A DNA stretch of 64,000 nt from Erysipelotrichaceae bacterium 66202529 (GCA_017161075.1 CP046174.1:1488001-1552000); one strand, 5' to 3'; numbered from the stretch's first letter, positions 1 to 9,029 are shown. Notes: generated by a model not told the origin, from the letters alone. A program made the numbers and translations.

Positions 1-1436
1 CATGTAAAATACAAATCGCGCAGCTCCTCATCCTGCGTATCCTCATGCTCACTCTGCAGATAGATGTCCATTTGTTCGATGACCTCAGCCAGGCGCTGCT
101 TGATAGAAAGAAGCGGCTCCTTTTGATATAGAAAGTCCTGCCCCTTCTCCTCACACTGCTTTTTCAGCTGTAGAAATTCGCGATTGATCGCACGCAGAGC
201 GGCATGCAGGGGCTTTCGGTGCTTGGGAATCCAGCGGGCTGCCTGTAGAAAAGCAGCCTTATGCAGCTCTGTGCTGTACATACTGCGGGCGCGGTCCACC
301 AGGTTATGCGCTTCATCCACTAGAAATACATACTCCCCCTTTTCCATGAAAAAACGCTTCAAATAGACCCGGGGATCAAAAACATAATTATAATCACAGA
401 CGATGACATCCCCATACAGGCTGGCATCCAGACTCAGCTCAAAGGGACAGATGCCATGCTCCTGTGCTTTTTTCTCAACGGCCTTACGGTCAATGAACTG
501 TGTTTCCTGCAGCAGCTCATACAGCGCATCCTGACAGCGGTCGTAATACCCCTTTGCATAGGGACAGACCTCGGGATCACAGTTGCGAACCTCCTGAAAA
601 CAGATTTTATCCTTGGCAGTGATAGCCACGCTCTTAAAGGCTACCTCCTGTTTGTACAGCAGATGCAGTGTATCATAAGCAACCGCGGCTGTAACATTTT
701 TCGCACATAGATAAAACACCTTTTCCGCTTTTCCTTCACCGATAGCCTTTAATGCAGGAAATAAGGTGGAAATCGTTTTTCCGATACCGGTCGGTGCACA
801 GGCGAACAGCTTTTCCCGATCGAGTATGGACTTATATACAGCAACAGCAAAATCACGCTGTCCGCTGCGGTATTGTGCAAATGGAAACTTCAGCTCCTTT
901 AAGGTTCTGGATGCACGGATTTTCAAATCTCTGCTCAAAGCCGCCCATTTTACATAGCGCTGCAGGGTATCCATATAAAACGCTGCCAGCTCCTCCCGCG
1001 TTTTTTCTTCCTCAAACTGCTTGATTTCCTCAGTATCAATCTGATAATAGGTCATCTGAATACAGAGTGAGGCTGCATCATGCTCCTGCAGATACATATG
1101 TCCATAGCAATAGGCCTGTGCTGCATGTACGAAGACAGGCTCCTGTAATTCGGAAAACGGAATTGCCGTTGTCTTGATTTCCTCAATCGTAACATGACCG
1201 TCCTCCCTGCGGATACCGTCTGCACGCCCTTCAATTTCAAACACGATATCATCCAGCTCACTGGACAGCTTCAAAAATACCTCACTCTCATAATCTCCCT
1301 GCGCTGCACTCTGCAGCATACGGTGGATCCGGCTGCCAAGATTAGCCCGCTCTATGGATGGTGCTGCTGTTACCAAATCTCCGCCAATCCATACCGATTC
1401 CACCAAGGCACGTACTGACATTTTGCAGTGAAACAC
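1..1436 (-). CDS. Rad3/DinG-type ATP-dependent DNA helicase with N-terminal nuclease-like region (C-terminus off window)
   Basis: Superfamily-2 DNA helicase of the XPD/Rad3-DinG group, presumably unwinding DNA in repair. Reading the minus strand, the first ~150 residues include DDIVFEIEGRADGI and VTIEEIKTT, which fit a PD-(D/E)XK nuclease core. Then come the Walker A stretch APTGIGKT (codons near 773-796), a four-cysteine iron-sulfur region (cysteines near 540-600) and the DEAH box VDEAHN (near 325-340). The start is GTG 1436, chosen because AAGGAGG sits 7 nt upstream; the first ATG (1421) has no ribosome site. The frame is open to base 1, so the helicase C-terminal half lies outside. It is transcribed divergently from the pseudouridine synthase. 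Family call is strong; substrate and nuclease activity are inferred. Confidence 0.88.
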   Translation of the reverse strand, partial: MFHCKMSVRALVESVWIGGDLVTAAPSIERANLGSRIHRMLQSAAQGDYESEVFLKLSSELDDIVFEIEGRADGIRREDGHVTIEEIKTTAIPFSELQEPVFVHAAQAYCYGHMYLQEHDAASLCIQMTYYQIDTEEIKQFEEEKTREELAAFYMDTLQRYVKWAALSRDLKIRASRTLKELKFPFAQYRSGQRDFAVAVYKSILDREKLFACAPTGIGKTISTLFPALKAIGEGKAEKVFYLCAKNVTAAVAYDTLHLLYKQEVAFKSVAITAKDKICFQEVRNCDPEVCPYAKGYYDRCQDALYELLQETQFIDRKAVEKKAQEHGICPFELSLDASLYGDVIVCDYNYVFDPRVYLKRFFMEKGEYVFLVDEAHNLVDRARSMYSTELHKAAFLQAARWIPKHRKPLHAALRAINREFLQLKKQCEEKGQDFLYQKEPLLSIKQRLAEVIEQMDIYLQSEHEDTQDEELRDLYFT

Positions 1437-1470
1437 ATGGATCCCTCCTTTATAAAGCTTCTGTATAGTA

Positions 1471-1499
1471 ATTTTAGTCGTTTTTGTAGGATTATGCAA
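1471..1499 (-). promoter_or_regulatory. sigma-A promoter for the helicase
   Basis: On the minus strand TTGCAT (1499-1494) and TAAAAT (1476-1471) are separated by 17 nt, about 35 nt before the GTG start. The spacing is ideal and both boxes are one mismatch from consensus. Confidence 0.55.
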
Positions 1500-1510
1500 T
1501 GCAAGTACGG

Positions 1511-1516
1511 TATAAT
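1511..1516 (+). promoter_or_regulatory. -10 box upstream of the RluA-family gene
   Basis: A perfect TATAAT lies 26 nt before the ATG at 1543. No good -35 box is seen at 16-18 nt, so only the -10 element is called. It overlaps the divergent helicase promoter region. Confidence 0.4.
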
Positions 1517-1542
1517 ATACTGGTAAAAAGTGAGGAATGTCT

Positions 1543-2514
1543 ATGAAAGAATTTTATATAGGAGAAAATGATGCAGATCAGCGTGTGGATAAATTCATCC
1601 AGAAGACGATGAAAACCATGCCCAAAAGCCTGATGTATAAATATATAAGGAATAAGAAAATCAAGGTGAATCGAAAACGCTGTGAAATATCGCAGCGGCT
1701 GGCACTCGGTGATACCATGCAGTGCTACATAGCGGAGGAATTTTATGAAACACAAAGCATGCGGCAGTTTCTGCAGGTGCCCTCTACCCTTGATATCGTG
1801 TATGAGGATGAACACATCCTGTTGATCAATAAGCCGAAGGGCTTGCGGGCCCACAGTGATACCAGTGAGGTCCAGGATAATCTGGCTGACCGCCTGCTGC
1901 ATTATCTGTATGAGTCGCAGGAATATGATCCGGCTCATGAACAAAGCTTTACCCCGGCTCTGTGTCACCGCATTGACCGCAATACGCAGGGACTGGTGAT
2001 TGCCGCAAAAACAGCGGCAGCCCTTCGCTGCATGAATGAGAAAATCGCTGCCAGGGAAGTGGAAAAGAAATATCTGTGCATCATACAGGGAAGTCTGCGC
2101 AAACAGCAGGATCATATCGTCCTGTATCATCGTAAAAAGGAGCAGGATAACATTGCAGAGGTCATCGAGCATGAACAGGAAGGCTATGCCCGCATGGAAA
2201 CCAGCTATCGCGTTTTACAGGATAAAGGCAGCTATTCCCTTGTTGAGGTTGAACTGCACAGCGGTAAAAGTCATCAGATCCGCGCGCTTATGAGCTGGCT
2301 GCGACATCCGTTGCTTGGGGATGTAAAGTATGGGGCGGATAAAACAGCACAGAAGCAGTATCAGGCGCTGTGTGCCTATTATGTGGCTTTCCATTTTCAT
2401 GACGGGGATTGCTGTCTGCAGTATCTGAATGGGAAGACATTTCAGTTATCGGATACAGATGTGGAACGCCGGTTTTCTGCTATTTCAAATAGCAAAAGAA
2501 GACAGCACCGTTAA
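1543..2514 (+). CDS. RluA-family RNA pseudouridine synthase
   Basis: Converts specific uridines in rRNA or tRNA to pseudouridine. The N-terminal ~60 residues form an S4-like RNA-binding domain (basic, RVDKFIQ...KSLMYKYIRNKKIKVN). The catalytic signature follows as LCHRIDRNTQGLVIAAKT, matching the family's HRLDxxTSG with the catalytic Asp, and HSGKSHQIRALMSWLRHP is the downstream RluA motif. About 323 aa, normal for RluC/RluD-like enzymes. ATG 1543 is preferred over ATG 1537 because GAGG lies 7 nt before 1543 and abuts 1537. It is a stand-alone gene divergent from the helicase. Which uridines are modified cannot be told from sequence alone. Confidence 0.9.
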   Translation: MKEFYIGENDADQRVDKFIQKTMKTMPKSLMYKYIRNKKIKVNRKRCEISQRLALGDTMQCYIAEEFYETQSMRQFLQVPSTLDIVYEDEHILLINKPKGLRAHSDTSEVQDNLADRLLHYLYESQEYDPAHEQSFTPALCHRIDRNTQGLVIAAKTAAALRCMNEKIAAREVEKKYLCIIQGSLRKQQDHIVLYHRKKEQDNIAEVIEHEQEGYARMETSYRVLQDKGSYSLVEVELHSGKSHQIRALMSWLRHPLLGDVKYGADKTAQKQYQALCAYYVAFHFHDGDCCLQYLNGKTFQLSDTDVERRFSAISNSKRRQHR

Positions 2515-2595
2515 ATATTTACAACAGCCGGATACAGGCAGCTTTAAAAGCATCAAGCTGGAAGGAACTGCCATATAAAAATTACATGCAATCGC

Positions 2596-2623
2596 TTGCT
2601 TTTATGAAAAAGAGGTGTATAAT
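2596..2623 (+). promoter_or_regulatory. sigma-A promoter for the cation/proton antiporter
   Basis: TTGCTT (2596-2601), a 16-nt spacer and a perfect TATAAT (2618-2623), placed 31 nt before the ATG at 2655. Confidence 0.6.
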
Positions 2624-2654
2624 CAGTTAAGTTGAAAATAAAAGGAGAGAGTTT

Positions 2655-3911
2655 ATGGAATCTTATCGTTACCTGCTGGACGTGGCGCTGATTCTTCTCA
2701 GCACGAAGGTATTCGGACTGCTTACCAGAAGAATAGAAATGCCGCAGGTCGTTGGGGCGCTTGTAGCAGGCTTGCTGCTGGGGCCGGCATTTTTTAATAT
2801 CGTACAGGAATCGGAATTCCTGGATCATATTGCAGAAATCGGTGTTATCGTACTGATGTTCTCTGCAGGTCTGGAAACAGATATCACAGAGCTGAAGAAA
2901 AGCGGGAAAAACAGCTTTGTCATTGCACTAATCGGTGTTCTGGTACCGCTGCTTGCAGGTTATGTTCTGGCATCCTTTTTTAATACAGAGCCGGATGCAT
3001 TCCTGCAGAATATGTTTATCGGTGTTATCCTGACGGCAACCTCTGTGAGTATCTCCGTTGAAACGCTCAAGGAGATGGGAAAGCTCTCCACCCCGAGTGG
3101 AAATGCGATTCTGGGGGCTGCTTTGATTGATGATATTCTTGGAATCGTTGCATTGACCATCATTACCGGTATGGCAGACACCTCAGTGCAGCTGGGAGAG
3201 GTCATGCTGAAAATCGTTGCCTTCTTTGTTCTCGCAGTAATTGTTGGAATCTTTGCCCGCAAGGGGATTGAGAAATTCTTTGACCGCTATCAGAAGGTAC
3301 ATCGCCGGTTTTCCATTCTGAGCTTTGCCTTCTGTCTGCTGTTTGCCTATGTTGCGGAAGCCTTCTTCGGTGTAGCGGATATTACCGGGGCATTTATCGC
3401 CGGATTGATTATCAGCGGTACAAGCCGCTGCAATTATGTGCAGATGCGTATTGAAACCTTATCGTATCTCTTGATTTCCCCGGTCTTTTTTGCGAGCATC
3501 GGTTTAAAGGTTGTTCTGCCTGAAATGAGCACCAGCATTATGATTTTCTCTGTGCTGCTTCTGGTGCTGGCGATTCTGACGAAGATTGTCGGCTGCGGAC
3601 TTGGGGCTAAGCTGTGCAAGTATGAAACAATACAGAGTCTGCGTATCGGAATCGGAATGGTATCCCGTGGAGAGGTTGCGCTGATTGTTGCCAGTAAGGG
3701 GATGAAGGTTGGCTTGATGAATGATGCATTTTTCGGCCCGATCATCATTATGGTCGTACTGACAACGGTTGTTACACCGATCTTGTTGAAAATAGTGTTC
3801 AGAAGCCGTGAAAATGATCCGGATGTTTATGCATCTTCAGAGCTGATTGAGGATTATGAAAAAATCGAGCAGAACGAAAAGCTGGCGCAGAAGGTGCTGG
3901 AACAGAGCTGA
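2655..3911 (+). CDS. CPA2-family cation:proton antiporter
   Basis: Monovalent cation/H+ antiporter of the Kef/NapA group in the cytoplasmic membrane. The 418-aa protein is almost entirely hydrophobic helices (about 12). Early family features include MPQVVGALVAGLLLGP and IGVIVLMFSAGLETD, and the ion-binding double-aspartate region is seen as LIDDILGIVAL. The C-terminus is a short charged tail (EDYEKIEQNEKLAQK) rather than a TrkA-N/RCK domain, so it is not a full Kef channel. RBS AAAGGAGAG precedes the ATG. It stands alone upstream of the V-ATPase operon; a partnership in ion homeostasis is plausible but only inferred. Na+ versus K+ specificity is unknown. Confidence 0.88.
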   Translation: MESYRYLLDVALILLSTKVFGLLTRRIEMPQVVGALVAGLLLGPAFFNIVQESEFLDHIAEIGVIVLMFSAGLETDITELKKSGKNSFVIALIGVLVPLLAGYVLASFFNTEPDAFLQNMFIGVILTATSVSISVETLKEMGKLSTPSGNAILGAALIDDILGIVALTIITGMADTSVQLGEVMLKIVAFFVLAVIVGIFARKGIEKFFDRYQKVHRRFSILSFAFCLLFAYVAEAFFGVADITGAFIAGLIISGTSRCNYVQMRIETLSYLLISPVFFASIGLKVVLPEMSTSIMIFSVLLLVLAILTKIVGCGLGAKLCKYETIQSLRIGIGMVSRGEVALIVASKGMKVGLMNDAFFGPIIIMVVLTTVVTPILLKIVFRSRENDPDVYASSELIEDYEKIEQNEKLAQKVLEQS

Positions 3912-4806
3912 TTTTGATTTAAGTCATGGAAAGCGTGTAGGAACACATATATAAGAGTATATCGTGTAAGAATTTACAGTGAAAGAGTGCATGGTAAAAG
4001 GGTATATAAGTAAAAATATATATATGTAGAAATGTATGTAAAGGAATATATATCGGAAAATATATGTAAAATAGAGAAGCAGGTGTTGTGAAATGCATAG
4101 CCCGCTTTTTTTATGCTGCATGAGGCTGTTGTTGATGCTGTATGAGAAATAATCGTTGTATCCTATGCGTATATGATGCCTGTGCTTTAATACTTCTATA
4201 CGAAAAACGCTCAGAAACGCAAAACCTGGATCAAATAGGAATCGGTATCACTGCTGCGTATATAGGATCGTATATGTGCAGATTCTGCTCAGTAAATGAT
4301 AGTATAGGGGAAACTGTTGATTTTTGTGGACTGCTTTACTTAATCTAATCGAGTCTATATGAACGCAATTCCTATACGTTTCGGATATGGAAGCAATCTC
4401 ACTCTTACGGCAACAAAATCAGAAACAAGGCGTTTTGTACACATGGCTTCTAAGCTGTCCTGTATGGAAAGCATTTTTGCCTGCTGTATCCTGAGGATAC
4501 ATCTTTGTTCATCGCTAAGCTGCCTCACCATTTTTTAAATTGTGAGAATTTATGTTTTGTTTATATTTTACATTCCTGATTTTCTTCTCCTGAAAGAAAC
4601 AATTCCTGCAAATGATGCAGAAAATCCGACACTTTTTAAATCAGAAACATACAGCAGGCCTTGTGTACAGAAAAAGGGGTTTCACAAATGCTTTGTTTAC
4701 AAAATTTTCATAAGGTAAAAAATACATGGAAAAAGGATAGAAAACCGCAATTTTTACAGGGGATTTCCGGAACCGATTTCATGAAAAAAAGGAGTGAATT
4801 CTTCGC
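3912..4806. other. long intergenic region without a supported gene
   Basis: About 900 bases between the antiporter and the V-ATPase promoter. It is AT-rich with runs of near-alternating TA (3945-4075). The only sizeable open frame (4142-4348, 68 codons) has no ribosome site and no recognisable composition. No convincing terminator was seen after the antiporter. Confidence 0.5.
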
Positions 4807-4835
4807 TTGCACACCAAAATAAAAAGGTGTATACT
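4807..4835 (+). promoter_or_regulatory. main promoter of the V-ATPase operon
   Basis: TTGCAC (4807-4812), exactly 17 nt, then TATACT (4830-4835). It lies 66 nt before the first start codon. A second -10-like TATAAT at 4872-4877 has only a poor -35. Confidence 0.7.
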
Positions 4836-4861
4836 TCTAGAAGTTTGGTGAACGGCCAAAC
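4833..4861. promoter_or_regulatory. overlapping palindromes at the V-ATPase promoter (possible operators)
   Basis: ACTTCTAGAAGT (4833-4844) is a perfect 12-bp palindrome that begins inside the -10 box and covers the expected start site. It is followed at once by GTTTGG-N7-CCAAAC (4843-4848 and 4856-4861). Such placement fits a repressor site; no regulator is identified in the window. Confidence 0.4.
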
Positions 4862-4900
4862 GATTCGGTGGTATAATAAGGATAAAGGAGGTGTCGTTTT

Positions 4901-5212
4901 TTGGAAGAAATCATTCGTAAAATCGTTGATGCCGACAAGCAGGCAAGAGCGCGTGTCGAGCAGAAGCAGAAGGAACGCCACAACATCCAGAATCTGATAC
5001 AGGACCAGAGTATGGAAATAAGAGAAAAGTATCGAAAAGAAACAGAACGCTGTATAACAGAGAAACGCGAAGAGATGGACGCGGATCTGTCAAAGGCTAT
5101 GCAGCAGGAAGAAACCGTCTATGAGGAGGCATTGCAGGCTCTGCAAAAGAAATTTGACGAGCATAAGGATGAATGGGTTTCACAGATTGTGGAACGAACA
5201 CTGGCAATGTAG
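4901..5212 (+). CDS. ntpF: V-type ATPase peripheral-stalk subunit (NtpF/AhaH-like)
   Basis: First gene of the V-ATPase operon. The 103-aa protein is a highly charged, almost uninterrupted coiled coil (many E/K/R/Q, ending WVSQIVERTLAM), as expected for the G/H-type stalk subunit that pairs with subunit E to tie the catalytic head to the membrane motor. The start is TTG at 4901: GGAGG at 4887-4891 is 9 nt upstream and no ATG lies closer. The rare start may limit its synthesis. Identification rests on position and coiled-coil character more than on a motif. Confidence 0.8.
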   Translation: MEEIIRKIVDADKQARARVEQKQKERHNIQNLIQDQSMEIREKYRKETERCITEKREEMDADLSKAMQQEETVYEEALQALQKKFDEHKDEWVSQIVERTLAM

Positions 5213-5251
5213 CTGAATGGTAGCCTGTACACGTTGGGAGGTGATGTGTAT

Positions 5252-6298
5252 ATGAGTATGGCAGAAGGTGTTATTGTGGCGAAAGCCAGAAGCATGCACG
5301 GAGAAGCGCTGGATGAAGAAATGTATCAGGAGCTGCTGCATAAGAAAAGCGTGGCGGAAATCGCCGGTTACCTGAAGCATGAAACCTCCTATGCGGCAGC
5401 CCTAAAGGATGTGCGGGAAAACAATATTCACCGCGGTCAGCTGGAAAGCATTCTGCGTCAGGAGATTTTTAAAAAAACGATGAAGCTGTACCGTTATGCG
5501 GATGCGGCCTTGAAGCCGTATTATAAGCTGCATATGCAGCAGATCGAAATTGATCTGATCCTGTCCCGTATCCGGGTTTTGATTTCTCAGGAGTATGAAG
5601 CAGCCATTGCGGAATTTCCTATTTTCCTGAAGCCGTATACCAGCTTTGACCTGCTGCGGCTTGGAAATGTTCACAGCTTTGATGAACTGCTGGATGTTTT
5701 AAAGAATACCATGTATTATGCAATACTTCTTCCTTTCCGTGTAAAAAAAGGGCAGGAAAATGATATTGATTATACAAAAATGGAAACGCAGCTGCAGGTG
5801 CAGCATTACACCCATACCTTTCAGGTGATTGACAAGACGCTGAAGGGAAAAAGCAGAAAAGCGGTCAAGGAGTTTTTTGCAATGCAGATCGAACTCAGCA
5901 ATATCGAGAAAATCTACCGTTACAAAAAATACTTTAACGCCCGTGAAGACATTATCCGCGAATCCCTGGTACCGGTGCATGAGCATCTGTCCGCTGCCTT
6001 TGTGGAGGAGCTGATCGCACAGCCCAATGCACGCGCATTTATCAAGCTGCTGCAGAGCAGCACGTACCGTTTGGGAATCGAGGATATGGAAAAGGATTAC
6101 GTATATATCGAACAGTATACGGATTCCTTCCTGTATGAAAAGGCAAAAAAGAATATTTACTATTCTCTGGATGCCCCACTGGTATTTACCAGCTATCTGT
6201 ATACCGCAGAGCGTGAGCTGGAAAATATCATCAATATTATCGAAGGTGTGCGTTACCACGTATCCATTGAGGATATGCAGCGCATGCTGATCTACTAG
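5252..6298 (+). CDS. ntpC: V-type ATPase subunit C (AC39/d type)
   Basis: Central socket subunit that joins the rotor shaft to the membrane ring. The 348-aa, mostly helical protein carries the family pattern of repeated Tyr/Arg-rich helical blocks (EIAGYLKHETSYAAAL near the N-terminus, NIEKIYRYKKYF midway, ERELENIINIIEGVRY near the C-terminus). ATG 5252 is chosen because GGGAGGTGATG lies just upstream; in-frame codons before it are not preceded by a ribosome site. It starts 39 nt after ntpF and ends 14 nt before ntpI. Here it precedes subunit I, unlike the Enterococcus hirae ntp order where it follows E. Confidence 0.87.
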   Translation: MSMAEGVIVAKARSMHGEALDEEMYQELLHKKSVAEIAGYLKHETSYAAALKDVRENNIHRGQLESILRQEIFKKTMKLYRYADAALKPYYKLHMQQIEIDLILSRIRVLISQEYEAAIAEFPIFLKPYTSFDLLRLGNVHSFDELLDVLKNTMYYAILLPFRVKKGQENDIDYTKMETQLQVQHYTHTFQVIDKTLKGKSRKAVKEFFAMQIELSNIEKIYRYKKYFNAREDIIRESLVPVHEHLSAAFVEELIAQPNARAFIKLLQSSTYRLGIEDMEKDYVYIEQYTDSFLYEKAKKNIYYSLDAPLVFTSYLYTAERELENIINIIEGVRYHVSIEDMQRMLIY

Positions 6299-6312
6299 AA
6301 AGGAGAATGTTC

Positions 6313-8235
6313 ATGGCAATTTCAAAAATGAAACTGGTCAACATCCTTGCGGATAATGAATATCTCAACGATGTACTTTTGAAATTCGTGGAACTGGATT
6401 ACTTTCATCCGGAACCGGCCAGCAAGTTTGTGGACAGTGTACACGGACTTACCACGCTGAGTGATGAAAATCCGATTACCGATGTGCTGACGCATTTCCA
6501 TGAGGTGCTGCAGGACATGGATATGACACTTCCTGTAAAGGATGTGAAAAACGGGGAATATGATCTGGAAGGCATCCGTTCCTATATAGACGGAATCCAC
6601 GGGCGCTTTGAAAACGGTGCAGCGATACGCCGCGAGCTGGAAACCGTGATCCAGGAAAACCGCGATGCACTAACACAGGTACAGAATATCGAAAGCATCG
6701 ACCTGAATCTGGATGATTTGTTTGAATGCAAATATATTAAAATCCGGTTTGGAAGACTGCCGATCGACAGTGTTGAAAAGCTGCAGTATTACCGCAACCG
6801 CCCGTTTGTATTCAAATCGTTCAGTACCGATGATACGTATAGCTGGTGTGTGTATTTCACAACAGCAAAATACGAGGGAGATGTGGACAATATCTTTTCC
6901 TCTTTATACTTTGAACGTATCCGAATTCCGGAGTTTGTACACGGAAATCCGAAACAGGCCAAGGAAACACTGCAGGAGGAAATCGACAACGATCTCAAGC
7001 AGCTGCAGCATGTGAATGAGGTCATAGATGCCTTAAAGGCTGAATGCATGGACAATTTCGCTGACATCAAGGCGGAGCTGGAGTTTATAAACCACACCTT
7101 TGAAGCCAGAAAATATGTACTGGGTCTCGGTGAGAGATTCTCCATTACAGGTTTTGTGGTTGAAGAAGATGTGCCAAAATTGAAGGAAACATTCTCAAAT
7201 TTGAAGGAGGTGGAAATCGAAGTCAGGCCTGCCCATAGCGACAAGCGACTTTCGCCTCCGACCAAATTAAAGAATGGGTGGTTTGCCAGGCCCTTCTCGA
7301 TGTTTGTAGAAATGTATGGCACCCCCGAATATGAGGGAATCGATCCAACGCCCTTTGTAGCGTTTACGTATTCACTTCTGTTCGGTATTATGTTTGGCGA
7401 TCTGGGACAGGGAATCGTCCTGATCCTGGTCGGCTATCTATTTTATAAATGGAAAGGCATGCGCCTTGGGGAAATCGGCATGCGCATCGGTATCTTCTCC
7501 AGTATCTTTGGTGTTGTATACGGATCCGTGTTCGGTAACGAGGAGCTGCTGAACCCGTTGTATAAAACGGTGTTTGGTCTTTCCGAAAAGCCGGTTGAGG
7601 TTATGACCAGCAACTTCATCCCTGTACTGCTTGTCATGGCAGTGGGGCTGGGAGCGATTCTGATCGTAATCAGTATTGGCATCAATCTGTATCTGCAGAT
7701 TAAAAATAAAAATTATGGTGAGCTGTTCTTTTCACAGAACGGGGTTGCCGGCCTTGTATTTTATATATCTCTCATCGGTGGTGGCGCTTATCAGCTCATG
7801 AGCGGAACAAGCGTTATCACCAATCCAATCTTTGCCGTTATCTTTCTGCTTGTACCGCTGGTACTGATTTTCCTGAAAGAAGCGCTGGAGAGAAAAATGG
7901 ACAACAGGGAGATGTTCCCGGATGGCTTTGGAGGCTTCTTTGTGGAAAGCTTCTTCGAGCTATTTGAAATCTGCCTTTCATTTATCACCAATACCATCTC
8001 CTATCTGCGTGTCGGCGGCTTCGTCTTATCCCATGCGGGGATGATGATGGCTGTCATGCTGATTATGGACATGGCTGGAGGTGCTGGATGGATCGTGCTG
8101 ATCCTGGGAAATATCTTCGTCATGTGTCTGGAGGGTATGATTGTTGGAATCCAGGTGCTTCGTCTGGAATTCTATGAAATGTTCTCCCGTTATTTCACGG
8201 GGAACGGAATCGTGTTTAAATCACTGAATGATTAA
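6313..8235 (+). CDS. ntpI: V-type ATPase subunit I (membrane stator, a-subunit)
   Basis: Stator subunit carrying the ion half-channels. The 640-aa protein has a soluble, coiled-coil N-terminal half (to about residue 340) and a C-terminal half of about seven to eight membrane helices starting near PFVAFTYSLLFGIMFGDLGQG, a hallmark segment. The conserved arginine of the channel is probably the one in NTISYLRVGGFVLSHAGM. ATG 6313 is chosen over 6307, as AGGAG (6301-6305) gives 7 nt spacing to 6313 and 1 nt to 6307. It overlaps the region of the ntpK ribosome site, suggesting coupled translation. Confidence 0.92.
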   Translation: MAISKMKLVNILADNEYLNDVLLKFVELDYFHPEPASKFVDSVHGLTTLSDENPITDVLTHFHEVLQDMDMTLPVKDVKNGEYDLEGIRSYIDGIHGRFENGAAIRRELETVIQENRDALTQVQNIESIDLNLDDLFECKYIKIRFGRLPIDSVEKLQYYRNRPFVFKSFSTDDTYSWCVYFTTAKYEGDVDNIFSSLYFERIRIPEFVHGNPKQAKETLQEEIDNDLKQLQHVNEVIDALKAECMDNFADIKAELEFINHTFEARKYVLGLGERFSITGFVVEEDVPKLKETFSNLKEVEIEVRPAHSDKRLSPPTKLKNGWFARPFSMFVEMYGTPEYEGIDPTPFVAFTYSLLFGIMFGDLGQGIVLILVGYLFYKWKGMRLGEIGMRIGIFSSIFGVVYGSVFGNEELLNPLYKTVFGLSEKPVEVMTSNFIPVLLVMAVGLGAILIVISIGINLYLQIKNKNYGELFFSQNGVAGLVFYISLIGGGAYQLMSGTSVITNPIFAVIFLLVPLVLIFLKEALERKMDNREMFPDGFGGFFVESFFELFEICLSFITNTISYLRVGGFVLSHAGMMMAVMLIMDMAGGAGWIVLILGNIFVMCLEGMIVGIQVLRLEFYEMFSRYFTGNGIVFKSLND

Positions 8236-8248
8236 AGGAGGAACTATC

Positions 8249-8692
8249 ATGTTAAACATGTTTGAACTTTTATTGCCGCTTATTCTGATCGCATTGATCT
8301 CTTTACCGCTGGTAAACGTATTTAGAGGAAAGAAAAGTGTATCTGTAGCAAAGCGCCGTATGATTACGCACGTTTGCTTCTTCTTCGCTATTGTGCTGGG
8401 AACAGTGTTCTTCAGCGCAACAAAGGCTTATGCTGCTGGTGCGGATGATGTCACAATGAAAATGGCAGGCTCCATCGGTCAGGGTCTTGGCTTCATCGCC
8501 GCTGCACTTGCGACCGGACTTTCCGCACTTGGTGCAGGTATCGCCGTAGCTGCTGCTGCTCCAGCCGCAATCGGAGCCTTCTCTGAAAACGAGAAAAACT
8601 TCGGTAAATCCATGATCTTCGTTGCCCTGGGTGAAGGTGTTGCTATCTACGGTCTTTTGATCTCTATCTTCATTATCTTCATGAAGCTGTAA
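8249..8692 (+). CDS. ntpK: V-type ATPase rotor subunit K (c-ring proteolipid)
   Basis: Forms the ion-translocating rotor ring. At 147 aa there are four hydrophobic helices. The C-terminal pair is a classic c-subunit hairpin, GQGLGFIAAALATGLSALG then VALGEGVAIYG, with the ion-binding glutamate at residue 129. The N-terminal pair does not look like a second c-hairpin: it has no Gly/Ala-packed helix and no carboxylate, and its second helix ends in a signal-peptide-like FFSATKAYAAG. ATG 8249 follows AAAGGAGG; the earlier in-frame ATG (8228) lies inside ntpI. Whether Na+ or H+ is pumped is not decided by the motifs I can see. Confidence 0.88.
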   Translation: MLNMFELLLPLILIALISLPLVNVFRGKKSVSVAKRRMITHVCFFFAIVLGTVFFSATKAYAAGADDVTMKMAGSIGQGLGFIAAALATGLSALGAGIAVAAAAPAAIGAFSENEKNFGKSMIFVALGEGVAIYGLLISIFIIFMKL

Positions 8693-8710
8693 TACGGGTG
8701 GTGATCCTTC

Positions 8711-9019
8711 GTGAAATTCTACCTGCTCAGTGATAACATCGATACCCAGATGGGGATGCGTCTGGCAGGGATCGAAGGGGTGGTCGTCCATGAGCGTCAT
8801 GAGGTTCTAAAAGAGCTGGAGCGTGTGATGCATATGGAGGATGTTGCCATCGTTTTGATGACGACAAAGCTGATTGAAACCTGCCCCGAGGTTATTTCTG
8901 AATTAAAACTGAAACAAAAGAAACCGCTGATTGTCGAGATACCAGACCGTCATGGCTCCGCCAAGATTGGAGAAACCATTGACCGCTACGTATCCGAGGC
9001 AATCGGTGTGAAACTATGA
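8711..9019 (+). CDS. ntpG: V-type ATPase subunit F (NtpG)
   Basis: Small rotor-shaft subunit that binds subunit D. The 102-aa protein has the family's start KFYLLSDNIDTQMGMRLAGI and the later pattern VAIVLMTTKLIE, a Rossmann-like alternation of strands and helices, ending with conserved-style KPLIVEIPDRHG. The start is GTG 8711 with a GGTGGTGAT ribosome site upstream. It lies 18 nt after ntpK and just before ntpE. Confidence 0.88.
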   Translation: MKFYLLSDNIDTQMGMRLAGIEGVVVHERHEVLKELERVMHMEDVAIVLMTTKLIETCPEVISELKLKQKKPLIVEIPDRHGSAKIGETIDRYVSEAIGVKL

Positions 9020-9029
9020 GGTGTTTGCT

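Noticed and set aside
1492-2172. 226-codon open frame on the minus strand
   Set aside because: It lies fully inside the RluA-family gene on the other strand, has no ribosome site and an implausible Cys/His/Phe-rich composition.
4142-4348. 68-codon frame in the long intergenic region
   Set aside because: No ribosome site, no coupling to neighbours and non-coding-like composition.
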